A DNA stretch of 64,000 bases, taken from positions 62,001-126,000 of the forward strand of contig NZ_BBDO01000005.1 in assembly GCF_001316285.1 (NCBI RefSeq), read 5' to 3'. Below, one piece after another: positions 20,128 through 31,471 of this stretch (its first letter is position 1; each line of letters opens with the position of its first letter). Made by a program: the position numbers and the translations under genes. Source of the DNA: Vulcanisaeta sp. JCM 16161 (GTDB taxonomy: Archaea; Thermoproteota; Thermoprotei; Thermoproteales; Thermocladiaceae). The notes below the pieces were generated by a model. It saw only the letters and a program-made list of their open reading frames with translations, was not told where the DNA came from and did no database searches.

Positions 20128-20469
20128 ATGCCCAGGGGCAAGGAGGTTAACGAGCTTCCCTACTGGACGAGGATATACATAAACGGCCAAGTCCTACTGC
20201 CAGCAATGCTGGTCAGGGCCCTTGGTATTGAGTGGGCCCGTTACGCCGACATAGTCATTAGGCATAACGGGAGGTTAATCGAGTTGAGGGGTGTGCATCT
20301 ATTGAGGGCCAGGAGGGCGGCTAGCAGGCAATTCACAATACCGAGGGAGGTTAGGGATAGGTTCGGGATAATGCCGCTGGATGGTGTGGAGATTATCGAT
20401 GTGAGACCACTGAGGACCAGCGAGGTTGGGGGAGGGTCAGTGATTATTCATGAGGGTAATGAGCATTAA
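20128..20469 (+). CDS. double-hairpin AbrB-like regulator 2
   Basis: 113 residues, paralogous to the preceding gene: IYINGQVLLPAMLVRALGI and RQFTIPREVRDRFGIMPLDGV occupy the same positions, but the N-terminus is 8 residues longer and a Gly/Ser-rich tail (VGGGSVIIHEGNEH) is added. It has its own TATA-like box (cctttttaac) about 28 nt before the ATG, so it is probably transcribed separately. The following gene overlaps its end by 11-20 bp. Confidence 0.75.
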   Translation: MPRGKEVNELPYWTRIYINGQVLLPAMLVRALGIEWARYADIVIRHNGRLIELRGVHLLRARRAASRQFTIPREVRDRFGIMPLDGVEIIDVRPLRTSEVGGGSVIIHEGNEH

Positions 20470-20986
20470 CGGCAGCCCGAGGAAATGCCCAGGTAACGCC
20501 GATGGGGTTAAGTTCCTCGGTTACTGGTGCGTCGCCCTAGGCTCCTTCAGGGGCTTCGAGTTAATGTTCCAGGGCGTGGTCGCGGACATTGCCTGGGTAG
20601 CCCTACAGCCAAGACTCGACAACAACGTGGTTAGCTGGGTAATAGAGGACTCGGGGATTGAGAATTACTTCGACACAACACTCGTAACCCCAGGTTGCAA
20701 AACACCAAGCATTGTAGTCCTGATACCCAAGTCCGTTAATGGGTTAATGAAGCTATACGGGCGCGGTCTGGGTGGCGCCAGGCTCATCAATTGCCCATTA
20801 CCTAGGCGCGAGACCTACAGGGCCTGGCTTAGTATAGTCGGTGGGCTTATCAACGTGGTTGGCGTTGATGAATTGCTAAGGCATGCCCTGAGGCACCTAT
20901 TCGGTATTGAGTATGGAGGAGGTGAGGGTGGTGGGCCGAGGGACGTAATGCACGAGTTGGTACAGGCCTTCGGCCTAACCCAGTAA
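20459..20986 (+). CDS. uncharacterised protein overlapping AbrB-like gene 2
   Basis: 175 residues from ATG 20459 (an upstream in-frame ATG lies at 20450). It overlaps the regulator's last codons, suggesting coupled expression. The sequence is alpha/beta in character with four Cys (PRKCPGN, GYWCVAL, VTPGCKTP, RLINCPLP) and a helix LLRHALRHLFGIEYGG before a Gly-rich stretch. No family or catalytic motif recognised. Context suggests a partner or target of the AbrB-like protein. Confidence 0.55.
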   Translation: MSINGSPRKCPGNADGVKFLGYWCVALGSFRGFELMFQGVVADIAWVALQPRLDNNVVSWVIEDSGIENYFDTTLVTPGCKTPSIVVLIPKSVNGLMKLYGRGLGGARLINCPLPRRETYRAWLSIVGGLINVVGVDELLRHALRHLFGIEYGGGEGGGPRDVMHELVQAFGLTQ

Positions 20987-21063
20987 GTAGGCCTGGTGCT
21001 CAATGATTTTCTTTAAATGGTCACGGTGGCTTGGTTTTTAAATACACATTCAATTTATCATTA

Positions 21064-21278
21064 ATGCCCAACCCAAGGCCAGGCACCCACGGCCAATCCA
21101 GCGCCATTGAGGTTGCCTGATAGTGCCGGTGATTATTGCCGCAATTATTATCTTCGTATTCCTAGTGCCCAATTACTCTTACTCGGCTGGTTCTGAGGTT
21201 GATACCTTCCAGTTGAACGCCATGGCCCAGTCGTTGCTTCAGTACATTATTACTAACCCGGGTAATCCGCCTACCTAA
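21064..21278 (+). pseudogene. truncated pilin-like gene
   Basis: ATG 21064 opens MPNPRPGTHGQSSAIEV and meets a stop at about 21118. The next frame continues VPVIIAAIIIFVFLVPNYSY, then SEVDTFQLNAMAQSLLQYII, and ends at 21278. The pattern is that of a class III signal plus helix with the start of an exported domain, like the gene at 4890, but only about 70 residues remain. The short length suggests a real remnant. Confidence 0.45.
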
Positions 21279-21423
21279 GCCAGCTTGGTGTTACAATGGT
21301 AATAACGCATTATTGAATTATTAATTAAGGCGGTGGCCTGCCTTATAGCCAGGTGTTGCTGTTGTGTGTTTTTATGCTTTAGGAATAGAAAGTAATTTAA
21401 ACAACCACTTCATAATACATCGT

Positions 21424-21585
21424 ATGGCCGATGTTGAGGAATTAATTGATAGGGCCTAGGGATCATTATCAATGCCCGGAGGGGCCTCATCGATAAGGAC
21501 GAGGCCCTAGACGCTCTGGGAGTTCCTAATAAACATTGATTACGAAGTAAGGACTAGGTACGCACTAATAAACCCGAGCACTTAA
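21424..21585 (+). pseudogene. small decayed helical ORF
   Basis: ATG 21424 gives ADVEELIDRA then a TAG. A second frame continues GIIINARRGLIDKDEALDAL and, after another shift, EFLINIDYEVRTRYALINPS, ending at 21585. Together this would be a helical protein of about 53 residues. The part around LIDKDEALDAL recalls LLDKDELTLEEALEL of the gene at 647-901, so it may be a distant, decayed relative. Confidence 0.35.
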
Positions 21586-21719
21586 TAGGGAGTGGGGGCA
21601 GTAGTGGGTGTTGGTTAATGGCAGGTTTACGATGAATCAGGGGCGCCGGCGCTGAGCTTCTATTTCACTAGTCATAACCATGTGCGTGAATGGGTATATA
21701 AATTAAATATTTTCTCGGT

Positions 21720-21811
21720 AATTATAAGTATTTTATTTATATGTTTCATCGAGACGTATTATTCCACGGGAATGTACAACGAATATTCCAAGCGTGTCCC
21801 TTAAAAACCCC
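21720..21811 (+). promoter_or_regulatory. two-block upstream element of the giant surface gene
   Basis: Block 1 (21720-21756) and block 2 (21777-21811) correspond to those at 11597-11689, with the same 57-bp distance between block starts. Block 2 includes cccttaaaaacccc, TATA-like, about 25 nt before the GTG at 21826. The sequence between the blocks is not conserved, so the blocks themselves are probably under selection. Confidence 0.7.
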
Positions 21812-21825
21812 ACCGTTAGGGTCAT

Positions 21826-24800
21826 GTGATGACAGGTCTAGGAATGAAAACAGGACTAATTAAACAACTAAAACCACTCACGGTAATAATCGCGTTAATG
21901 GTAATGGGCGTAGTACTCGGGCTTGGACACCCACTGCTTGCGCAGTCCTATGGGCCAACGTCGGTGCCCATACCGCCAGTGACGTATACATGGACCCTGT
22001 ACTGGAACCTAACTGATGCCAGGCTGCCCTACGGCGCCACGCCAGTCAATTCAATAGCAGTTAGTACCTATAACTATTTAATTAATTATATGGTGCCGTG
22101 GTACTTCACGGCAAGTAAATCATTCAGCATATACATAGCCAACGCAACCGACGTCTACTACTGGAACGGGACCCAGTTCATACTCTACTCACCAATAATC
22201 ATGAACGCAACCGCAACAACAAACTCAACAGGCGGTATAACCTGGACCGTCAGTACCACACTGACCAATGGAATAACACCGAGTCAGGTATATGCCAATT
22301 GGACCATTGTGGTTGTACTCAACAACTATGGAGGAGCCAACTGGATGGTATTCAACGTAACATCAACATTCATGGACCTCGCAGACTTAATGGGCAACCT
22401 AACAACAATAAGCACCAGTAGTTACGTACCGGTTTCACCATCAATAGCCTCAAGCCTAATACCGCAGGTAACAACCACCATTACATACGCATTGCCAAAT
22501 GGGACCCAGGTAACGGCCTATGTATACCACCTATTCACCCCCGTATGGGGTGCTGAAACAACGCCAAGCGACTTATACGTAATACTACCAGACCTATACT
22601 TCTTCTTCTTATTTGCTGGTGCATCGGTTAATCCATCAGTTGAGCCTGTGTCACTACCATCAACCGTGCAGTTGCAGGCAATACTGACGCTAGGCACTGG
22701 AGTAGCGGTGTTTGAATCAACCCCGAACAGCACGGTTACCTCGGCATCGCAGTATATATATACGGTCACGTACACGGGCTTCGGCCCAATCTACTACGTA
22801 ACCAACGAATTCAGCGGCCTAAACCCGGCAGATCATAACTACCCAATGGTCACTGCGGAGCCCGTGACCCTAACGGTTAATGAGGTATTCCCAAGCGGCC
22901 AAACCCTAATGCTCTTCAACTACACAACAGCAACCTCTAATTACCAGACAACGCCAGAGTCATTTAATCTGGCCCAGGCATATACATGGCCATCACCGGT
23001 AACCCCAAGTTACACTGTGAGTCTGACGGCGCTCTCAAACGTAGCCCAGGCAGACCCAGACTGGCTCATTGGAGTCCCAGTCATTGAGTTCTATATCGGT
23101 GATGTCTACGACTTAAAGGCCAACCCAATAATCGAAAGCTCACTGACGGTGCCGCCATCAATAACGGCAGAGCCTAACCCAATAGTCGCCAGTAAGCTCT
23201 ATGTAAAGTGGTTGTTGCAGACGACCCCGGTGGCTACCGTAATAAGCGAGAACTACCTGCCGTACTACGAGACATCGCCAGCCCTAGTGCCGGTTGGTCA
23301 ATTCACGGGTACAGGACCATCAACGCCAAGTTTCACAGCCCTGTCAGTATCGCCCGAGGTCCAGATATTCTTCGAGAGCCAGCCAGTATTCACAGCCCAG
23401 ATAACCGGTGCATCGCAGTCATCACCGCTCATACAGTTCATAAACAATATTTACGTATCCCTATTGCCCGTGTTCATAAACCTGACGCAGTACGCACCAG
23501 GCGTACCGGCAACAAGCCAGTTGCAGCTAAGTCCTAACATCGCGAGCCAGGTAACCGTGTATTACGCCTACTCACCGAGTGTTAGCCAGTTAATACAGAC
23601 GGCACCGCCGTCATACGCAACACAGGGTAGTGTCTATTATGCTCAGAATGTCTACGTTACGTACCCAACGGTTTCCCAACTACCGCGGCCTTCGCCACCT
23701 TCCCACCATTCACCCAGTCGGTTGTTTGGGGCGTACTCGTGACCCCACAGGTTAACTGGTTCCCAGCACCACCACTGAGTGGCACGTACAACGCAACCTC
23801 CATGAGCTTGACTGAGAGCGTGACGCAGGAGCAGACCTACTACTACGCCTTCTGGGTGACTTACAACGGCATGACGGTGGGCTATGGACTATTCGAGCTC
23901 GGTTACGAACCGTCAACGACATACTTCTACAACCCAGTTACCGGCGTTACATCGCCATTCACGTACCAGCCGGTCTTCGACGTATACCCAGTGAGCGAGA
24001 GCAATTCAACGCTGCTGTCATTCTACGACAACAGCAGTGAGGTTGGCATAGGCAACTTCCTGGGCGGTGCGCCGGCACAGATAACAACATTGAGCGTTTA
24101 TACCGAGGTTGCCTACATAGCGGTGTCCTACACGGTGTATGACGTGCAATTCCTCAACCTATGCAATGAGACAATAACCACAGGCACCGTTAGCATAAGT
24201 GAGTTAACACCAAGTGGTGCAACTGTCTCATTACCGCCGGTCCAGTTAAGCTCCATGGCGTACATCATGAAGATAACGGCCCCAATAGCAATGCAGATAT
24301 CCTCGGTCTCTGGAGTGCCTTACATAGAGACCATGTCCCCAGTATTCAACTTCACGCTGAATTACTACGGCTACATAATGCCAAGCGTCAGCTACACAAC
24401 GAGGCAGCCCAAGTATAACTACATGCTGACCCCCGGCATCATTAATGTTGTTTACTTCCCGCTAATTGACATTAACATACAGGTGCTGAGCCAGACAACG
24501 CCGCAGTACCCACTGTGGGGCTTTGTTGTGAATATGTATAGTGCAGTGACTGGGCAGAAGATGTGGGAGGCAATAACCAACTCCAGCGGTTATGTCTATA
24601 TAATGAACGTTCCACTTAATGCAAGCTACATACTACCGCAGGGCAAGGCATACGTAATGCTCAAGGTTAGGACAATAAGCCCGGCCACAGACAGTGTCTA
24701 CCCATACGCCTCTGTGTCGCAGCAGTACGGGCAGACGTACCAGGCATATGCAAGCGCCTTGGGAATACCGAGTAGCTACTACGCCTACACGCTTGGTACC

Positions 24801-27800
24801 AGGGGTCCATTCGATGAGGACTTAACAATATACTATGAGCAGTTCTCAGCGCCGGTGACGACAACATGTGGTCAGGTATTCCCAATAACCGTGCCAGTTG
24901 AGAACCTACACATAGTGGTTACTGACCTGAAGGGCAACGTCCTAAGCAGCCAACCAGTCTACCCATGCGCCACGCCGAGCTACTGCCCAAGCTTCTACTA
25001 CAACGTGACGTTGGTACTCGATGACCAGTATAGCCCATACTACCTAGCCAGCCAGTGGCTAAATGGCTACTTCGGGACCTACTGGCTAAACCTGACTGAC
25101 TTCAGGGTTGTTGGGCAGACCTGGATGCAGCCTGAGTATGAGGCCCTGGAGAGTACATTCCAGTCATTAATAGCCGCTGACCAGGCAGCGTACCAGAGTG
25201 GCATGATTAGCCTACAGCAGTTCGCTGAGTGGTATGTTGGTAACTACAGCTACTACACGCTGGCGGCAATGCTGGCCAACTACAGTACATCATCGCCATT
25301 CGCAATATTCACATTCCCGTCGATAGTGCCTCACGAGGGCACGATATTCACGAGACTATTCATGCCAGCCAGGCATTCCAGATGAAGGTCTACTACCTAG
25401 GGCAGGAGGTGTTTAACCAGATAGTCCCGGTGCCACCACCTAACGAGAACGTCATAGTGACACCAACTGGCAAGGTTGAGTACACCACAAGCCCAGTGAC
25501 AGTTTACATAGCCGGGCAGGCAGTCACAATACCGCCAAACGGCACGATAATAATCGAGACCAGCGTATACCCAGTTACCTTCAACATAACCAGCAAGAGC
25601 GGCATATACCCAGTGGGCAACACCTACCTAGCCTAACATTCACGGACGTGCTCTATAGAGAGTACGTGATGCCGCCATACTCAGCACTAAGCACGCCAGT
25701 GGCCCAGAACTACATAAGCAACATATTATACCCATTCAACGTGACTGGCTCAGGACTATTAACGCCATCAGAGCTTGAGTTGCTGACGAAGGGCACGTAC
25801 GCAATTACTGAGACATATCAGACATCAACCGTTAACTATAACCCGGAGGCTGTGGCCAGCGAGGAGCCATTAACTAATGTCTACTCAATGGCTGGTTACG
25901 TACTACCAGACCTAATGGGCTTTGTAGTTAACTCCAGTAGCCCAACAACAAGCCTAACACCGCTATACATGACCAGTATATCCCCGAACGTATTTAGCAC
26001 AACACCAATTGCAGTGGCCTTTAACCTAACCATGGGCATACCGATATACGCCCATGTCGGCACGACAATAACCGCAACGGCATACCCCAACGACACATTC
26101 CTATACGCACCAAGCGTGGCCTATAGTGAGTATAGGCTATTAGTCAATGAGTCGCTGATGGAGCCTGGTGTAGTACCAATACCGGCAGTGATTGATGGCT
26201 CACCAACCACACTAACAGCCAGCCCACTGGCTGGTCTATACCCAACGACGTATGCAGTTGAGGTTTCACAGATGGCGAGCAGCAAGGTCAACTTCACGTA
26301 CTACGCAGTGCCCAACCTAGCCAGCTACAGGCTGTGGGAGGCCTACGTCAACGCCACTGGAATGACCTCAGTCACCAACGCAACAATAGGCATATACGCA
26401 GCCAACACCACTGGTTGGTACTACGTGTACAGCGTTAACGTAACATCAACATTCCAGCAGGCAATGACAAGGACAGTGCCATTATACGTCTACCTGAACT
26501 ACGGCAAGATAACAAGCGTTGTCCAGTCACCGACTGAGGTTGCAGTCGTACTCTACGTATACGGCAGCGGCACCTACTACATACTACCACCGGCCTACTA
26601 CGGAGATCACACGCACATTGAGTACCCACCAATAAGCAGTGGCTTTGGCGGTGTGGTGCACCACTACACAGAGAGCCTGTACACGGTTGCGACGGGTTCA
26701 ATGGCGGGAACAACACAGACAGTAACATTCACGTACCCAACAGTGAATGCCACGTGGTATCCGTACTTCGGAAGCCCACTGACAGTGGTGATACCAATAC
26801 CGAGTAGTGGTGAGGCCGTGTTCGACATGCGTGGTGGGCACCAACAACTGGCGCCTATGGTACGAGGATTGCGAGATTCTGGATAATGGGTACAACGAGC
26901 ACGACGAATGTTGGTTACGGTAGCATAACGCCAGTAATAACACCAAGCCAGTATGTAGCTGGTACAGTATCTCCACTACCTGAGTATGCAATCAGCAGCT
27001 ATGTACTCCTGAACTACATAACACCAAGCGGTGGAGCAACGACAGTATACACCGGCGAGATACCGTATGGAGTGGTTACAAGCAATGGTACACTATACAT
27101 GACAGCCATTGGCGCAGGCACAGGTGGTACATCAGCACCAATGTTAATGTTTGACACACTATTCCCAGAAGACCTATGGAACGTGACTATGAGCGCAATA
27201 CAGGCTGTCAGTGGTGTCTACAACCTAAGGACAGTCGCGCTGGAGAGCGTTGACATATACAACGGCGCCACATTCCCAATAATAGTCACTGGAATAACAT
27301 ACTCAATACCAAGCGGTGCTGGGCAGGTCAGCATATCACCAACCGCTGTACCGCCAAGCACAATGGTGCAGATACCAGTGCAGTACATCTACGGCAGCAG
27401 CTATGAATTCACATCAACGTGGTGCGACCTAGCAACTACACGCCATACATACCAGACCTATCAGCAACCTTCTACTATGAGCCGCCAAACGCCACCTTCT
27501 ACTTAGCCAACGGAACGGCACTGCCATTCACGGTGTACCCGAACGGCCAGGTAACCATTGGACCATACACCTACAGTATAAGCCAGCTGGAGGCGCCGCT
27601 TAAGTCCGTAGCTATCAACTTCACCACGCTATACGCAGGCAGTGAGTTAACGCAGCTCAATACGTCAGTCGCAATACCGCAGTTCGGAGAGAGTGCCGTA
27701 AGTGGTGTATACTATGAGTCATACTACAACGCCACAAGCTCAATAGTTGGTGCTGACTCGTTCGTGCATGATGACCTGCCATATCCAACATACGTATCAC

Positions 27801-29393
27801 TTACCAGTGGCAGGCATGTGTACTGGAACATAGCCGGCTACACAGGACCGCTGGCAAGTGCAAGCAATGACACTGAGGCTAAGCTGTACTTCACATACCC
27901 AACAGTGCCGCTGGCAGCCATTGAGGACTGGGATGGTAGGCCACTACCCAACCAGATGGTTGTTGAGTACGGAGTAGGCACAACGCCAGTGCTCTGTGCA
28001 GGCACTGCGCCGATAGCCATTGACTTCAGCGGCGTTAATGGACAGCTACTGCAGCCACTACCAGCCGGTGCTAATAGGACCGTGGTGTACTGGTACGACA
28101 GCTGCCTACTATACACAATAACCAGCGGTGCCTACCCATACATTGACATATACGACACAAACATAGCCACCGACGTGAGTACACTGGGCAACGCCTTCAC
28201 GGCAACCTCAGTTGAGACCCACGTGTCCCAGCCACCATATACCTAAAGAGCGCCACAGGCACTGGAATACCGGGCGCCCTAGTCGTTGTGTTTGACCAGC
28301 CAACAATGGGCAATGAATTCCTAGGCTTCAACGTAACCGGCACCGACGGCTCAATAACACCAGTCGACTACAGGATATACCCACCAGCCACGAGCCAGCT
28401 ACCGCCAACCAACTACTACCTAGTCGCCTACTACGCGGCCAACGGCACGCCACTCACGTGGCAGGAGATACAGCAGGCAATAAGCAGCCACTCAACGCTG
28501 TACCTAGTGCCTGTATTCGAGAACACCTTCAGCATACAGAGGACTGTAACTGCCACTGAGGCCATTGAGTCCTTCACACTAAGCAACATACTGACCACCG
28601 CAAACATAGTAGTCGTGTTATCAAGCTTCGGCCCAGCGCCTGGCGTTACCCTGAGCTACAGCGTGTCTGAACCCGAGTGCCCAGTGACTATAACCGCCAT
28701 ATCACCTGCATCAACAATTGTCGGTTACACGTACAGTGTGACGCCACTAATGCCATCACCAAGCGTGTGCAAGCCTGTCACGGCAGTGACTGGCTCTGGA
28801 ACGACTAATGCCCAGGGCCAGATAACGACGACGACCTTCGTAACGCCAGTGGCGCCATTCGCGGCTCAGGTAACGATAACGGTGCAGTCATGGAAGGGCA
28901 TACCACTGGCTACACCTACACCTACTACGTAACCAGTAGTAATGCGACGACGCCAATACAGGTGTCTGTGCCTGCAGTTGAGTTGACAGTGACCCCGGTG
29001 AGTGCCAGTGGTGCTCCGTTGACGACGCAGGCGACGGTCAACGTGACATGCAGCGGCGTCCCAATCGCCAGCGGTGTTGGTCAGCAGACGGTGGTTGTCC
29101 CAATACCGAGCAGTGGCTCAATAACGTGTACAATAACTGGTTATAGCTATGGAAAGAGCGCGAGCACCACGGTGACGCTGACGAGTAGCCAGGCTGGGCA
29201 GACAATAACGAAGACGCTAACGATACCGGTGAGCGGCTACTACATACCTGGCGTGGGCTTCGTGCCGGTGAGTACATTCATACTGCTGGCCGTTGTGATA
29301 ATAATCATAATAATACTAATAGTGATACTGCTGATTGAGTACAGCAACTGGAGGAGGAGGAGATTAGCCGGCCTGCTGGGTCCGCCGAAGTGA
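21826..29393 (+). CDS. giant secreted surface protein (S-layer candidate), several frameshifts
   Basis: About 2,520 residues in eight open stretches joined by shifts near 23690, 25383, 25630, 26860, 27420, 28240 and 28900. GTG 21826 or ATG 21829 opens the signal peptide (LTVIIALMVMGVVLGLGHPL, cleavage near AQS). The body is Tyr/Pro/Thr/Ser-rich and beta-rich with dozens of Asn-X-Ser/Thr sequons and almost no Lys or His. The last 150 residues form a distinct anchor: a beta domain, then IPVSGYYIPGVGFVPVST, a long membrane helix and the basic tail EYSNWRRRRLAGLLGPPK. The same module stands alone at 40152-40676. Size, composition, anchor and strong promoter suggest the main S-layer protein; that is inference. 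Confidence 0.8.
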
Positions 29394-29437
29394 GGGCCTT
29401 AAATACATAAATTGCCTCAAAATCACCCTTCCCTCAA

Positions 29438-29470
29438 ATTTTCCTCCTTTCTTTTTCCCACTTCCTCCCC
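29438..29470 (+). terminator. pyrimidine tract after the giant gene
   Basis: An almost pure C/T run (tttcctcctttctttttccc and onward) begins about 45 nt after the stop. It is like the tracts after the two other surface genes, and it separates the giant gene from the TATA box (ccttatatttaac) of the nuclease gene that follows. Confidence 0.55.
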
Positions 29471-29518
29471 ATCTTCAGGACCAACAACCTTATATTTAAC
29501 TCCAGGGATTTAGCATCA

Positions 29519-30688
29519 GTGAGTAGGCAAGCGGATAAAATCAATAGGGATGAGCTGCTCAGGCTTCTTAGGGAGGATGAGGAGCTTAGGCTAGCCGTGA
29601 TGGGGCTGCTTGGCATTACCGACATTCAGTACTCCCTGAGACAGTTAATAAACGCCATTAACAAACTCGCCGAGGCCCAGACCAGGTCTGTCAATGCAAT
29701 GCAGGGTATTGCCGAGGGTGAGGCCAGGATTACGGAGATGCTCGGTAAGGTGACTGACATGTTGGCTAAGATCAACGAGATGATTATGGACCTCGCGGAG
29801 ACCCTGAGCAGGACCATCGACATGGTCGATAAGCTGGCCAAGGGACAGGAGGGGCTGGGTAACGCCATTAAGCAGTTGGCTGACGTACAGAGGGTTACCT
29901 GGGAGGCGGTTAAGCAGTTAATTGATGGTGAGGGCAAAATACTCGACCTACTCAGGCAGTCCCTTGACTCACAGGGTAGGCTTTGGCAGGAGGTAAGGAG
30001 TCTCCAGGAGCAGGTCAAGGCGCTTCAGGAGGGCCAAAACAACCTACTCACCGAGATCAAAAGGTTGGGCGAGAACCAGGTGGCGCTTTGGCAGGAAGTC
30101 AAGAGACTAGCCGATAACCAGGATAGGCTTTGGGAGGAGGTCAAGGCCCTTAGGGAGGTCCAGAATAAGCTCCTCGAGGAGAATAATAAGTTATGGCAGG
30201 AGGTGAAGGCGTTAAGGGAGGAGGAGACTAAACTGCGTGAGGGTCAGGAGAGACTTTGGGAGAGGTATGATAGGCTTGATAGGAAGTTATCAGCAATTGG
30301 CGCCAGGTGGGGTATACTCAGTGAGGACGCCTTTAGGAAGGCCATTGAGGAGTTACTCAGTGGGGCTGGTTATAGGGTTGAGAAGTGGAGTTATAATGAC
30401 GCTGAGGGTTACGTGTTTGGTTACCCAAGCGTTGTCGACCTAGACATAGTGGTTAAGGATAACAAGACCTTCGCAGTGGAGATAAAGTCCTCGGTGAGCA
30501 GGGGCGATGTGATGGCATTCAAGCGCATTATGGAGCTTTACGAGAGGGTCACCGGCAGGAAAGTAGACGCCAGGTACTTAGTGACCTACTTCATTGGGGA
30601 GAGGAATGAGGATGCCGTGATTAAGCTAGCCAACTCCCTGGGGATAAGGATCATAGAGCCTGAGGAATTAACGAAGGGGCAATCGTGA
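29519..30688 (+). CDS. coiled-coil PD-(D/E)XK nuclease, copy 2 of 3
   Basis: 389 residues from GTG 29519, about 30 nt after a TATA-like ttatattta. The shared N-terminal module LLRLLREDEELRLAVMGLLG (about 12-45) is followed by the longest coil of the three copies (about 50-255, with LWQEVKALRE and EGQNNLLTEIK repeats). The nuclease core has EDAFRKAIEELL, VVDLDIVV and FAVEIKSSV: Asp then Glu-x-Lys. The GTG of the HEPN-MNT gene overlaps its TGA (GTGA), so both are made together. This core is of the DUF3782/COG5493 kind from memory. The extra coil length looks like repeat expansion. Confidence 0.85.
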   Translation: MSRQADKINRDELLRLLREDEELRLAVMGLLGITDIQYSLRQLINAINKLAEAQTRSVNAMQGIAEGEARITEMLGKVTDMLAKINEMIMDLAETLSRTIDMVDKLAKGQEGLGNAIKQLADVQRVTWEAVKQLIDGEGKILDLLRQSLDSQGRLWQEVRSLQEQVKALQEGQNNLLTEIKRLGENQVALWQEVKRLADNQDRLWEEVKALREVQNKLLEENNKLWQEVKALREEETKLREGQERLWERYDRLDRKLSAIGARWGILSEDAFRKAIEELLSGAGYRVEKWSYNDAEGYVFGYPSVVDLDIVVKDNKTFAVEIKSSVSRGDVMAFKRIMELYERVTGRKVDARYLVTYFIGERNEDAVIKLANSLGIRIIEPEELTKGQS

Positions 30689-31471
30689 TCTTCATGAGGC
30701 TGAGGAGAATCCTTGACCTGCTAAGTAAGTACTTTAGTGAATTCAGGGATATGCGTAGGAGCGGTGGGAGTATTTACGCGATCGAGAGACTTGCCCAACT
30801 AACAATACAGGCCCTGCTGGACCTGGGCGCAATGCTCGCAATTGAACTCAGGGACAAAAAGCCTGAGACCTATGGTGGTGTTGCCGAGTATCTATCCAAC
30901 AAGCTAGGCCTGGGCGAGGACTTGAGGAGGTTCCTGAGAGGTCTCGCCGGCTTTAGGAATGTGCTGGTTCATGGGTACGCAGAGATTGATAGGGGCCTTG
31001 AGGAGGAGGCGTTTAGGGAGATGGAGGAGAAGCTACCATTAATACTCGAGAAACTCAGCAACTTCATAAGCAGTGTTGGTGATCCGGGGCAATTGAGCAT
31101 TGAGGAGTTGAGGGTTAGGCTAAGGCCGGTGTTTGAGAGGTATGGCGTCAGGTTCGCATTCCTATTCGGCTCGAGGGCCAGGGCCGGGGTGGGTAGGGAC
31201 TACGACATCGCGGTTTCCGCAAGCCTCAGGAGCGCCTGGAGCTCGGCGGGTTAATAGTGGATATAGCCGAGGCGCTGGGAGTAACCGAGGACCTGGTCGA
31301 CGTGGTGCACCTAGAGAGTGCGGGCGCTCGATCCTCTACTCGGTGATTATTGATGGTGTGGTGATCTACGGCGATGAGGATGAGGCCATGAACTACCTAT
31401 GGAGGAGGTATCTGGAGCTCCTGGACATTAACGAGTATGTAAACCACCTAGAAAGGCGCGTAGGCACCTAG
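30685..31471 (+). CDS. HEPN-MNT fusion (HepT-like plus nucleotidyltransferase), one frameshift
   Basis: About 261 residues. Residues 1-130 are a HepT/DUF86-like HEPN domain with the RNase motif FRNVLVHGY (R-x4-H) and AIERLAQLTIQALLDLG. Residues 135-260 are an MNT nucleotidyltransferase: FLFGSRARAGVGRDYDIAV (GS and D-x-D). The frame shifts near 31210-31255 and continues GGLIVDIAEALGVTEDLVDV to 31471. Toxin (RNase) and antitoxin (AMP-transferase) are normally separate genes; here they are one chain. Translation is coupled to the coiled-coil nuclease (GTGA overlap), so nuclease, RNase and antitoxin may act as a unit. Confidence 0.85.

Noticed and set aside
20128..20986. AbrB-like protein plus downstream gene as a toxin-antitoxin pair
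   Set aside because: The downstream protein is larger than usual toxins and shows no PIN, RelE or MazF motif; only the overlap supports the idea.
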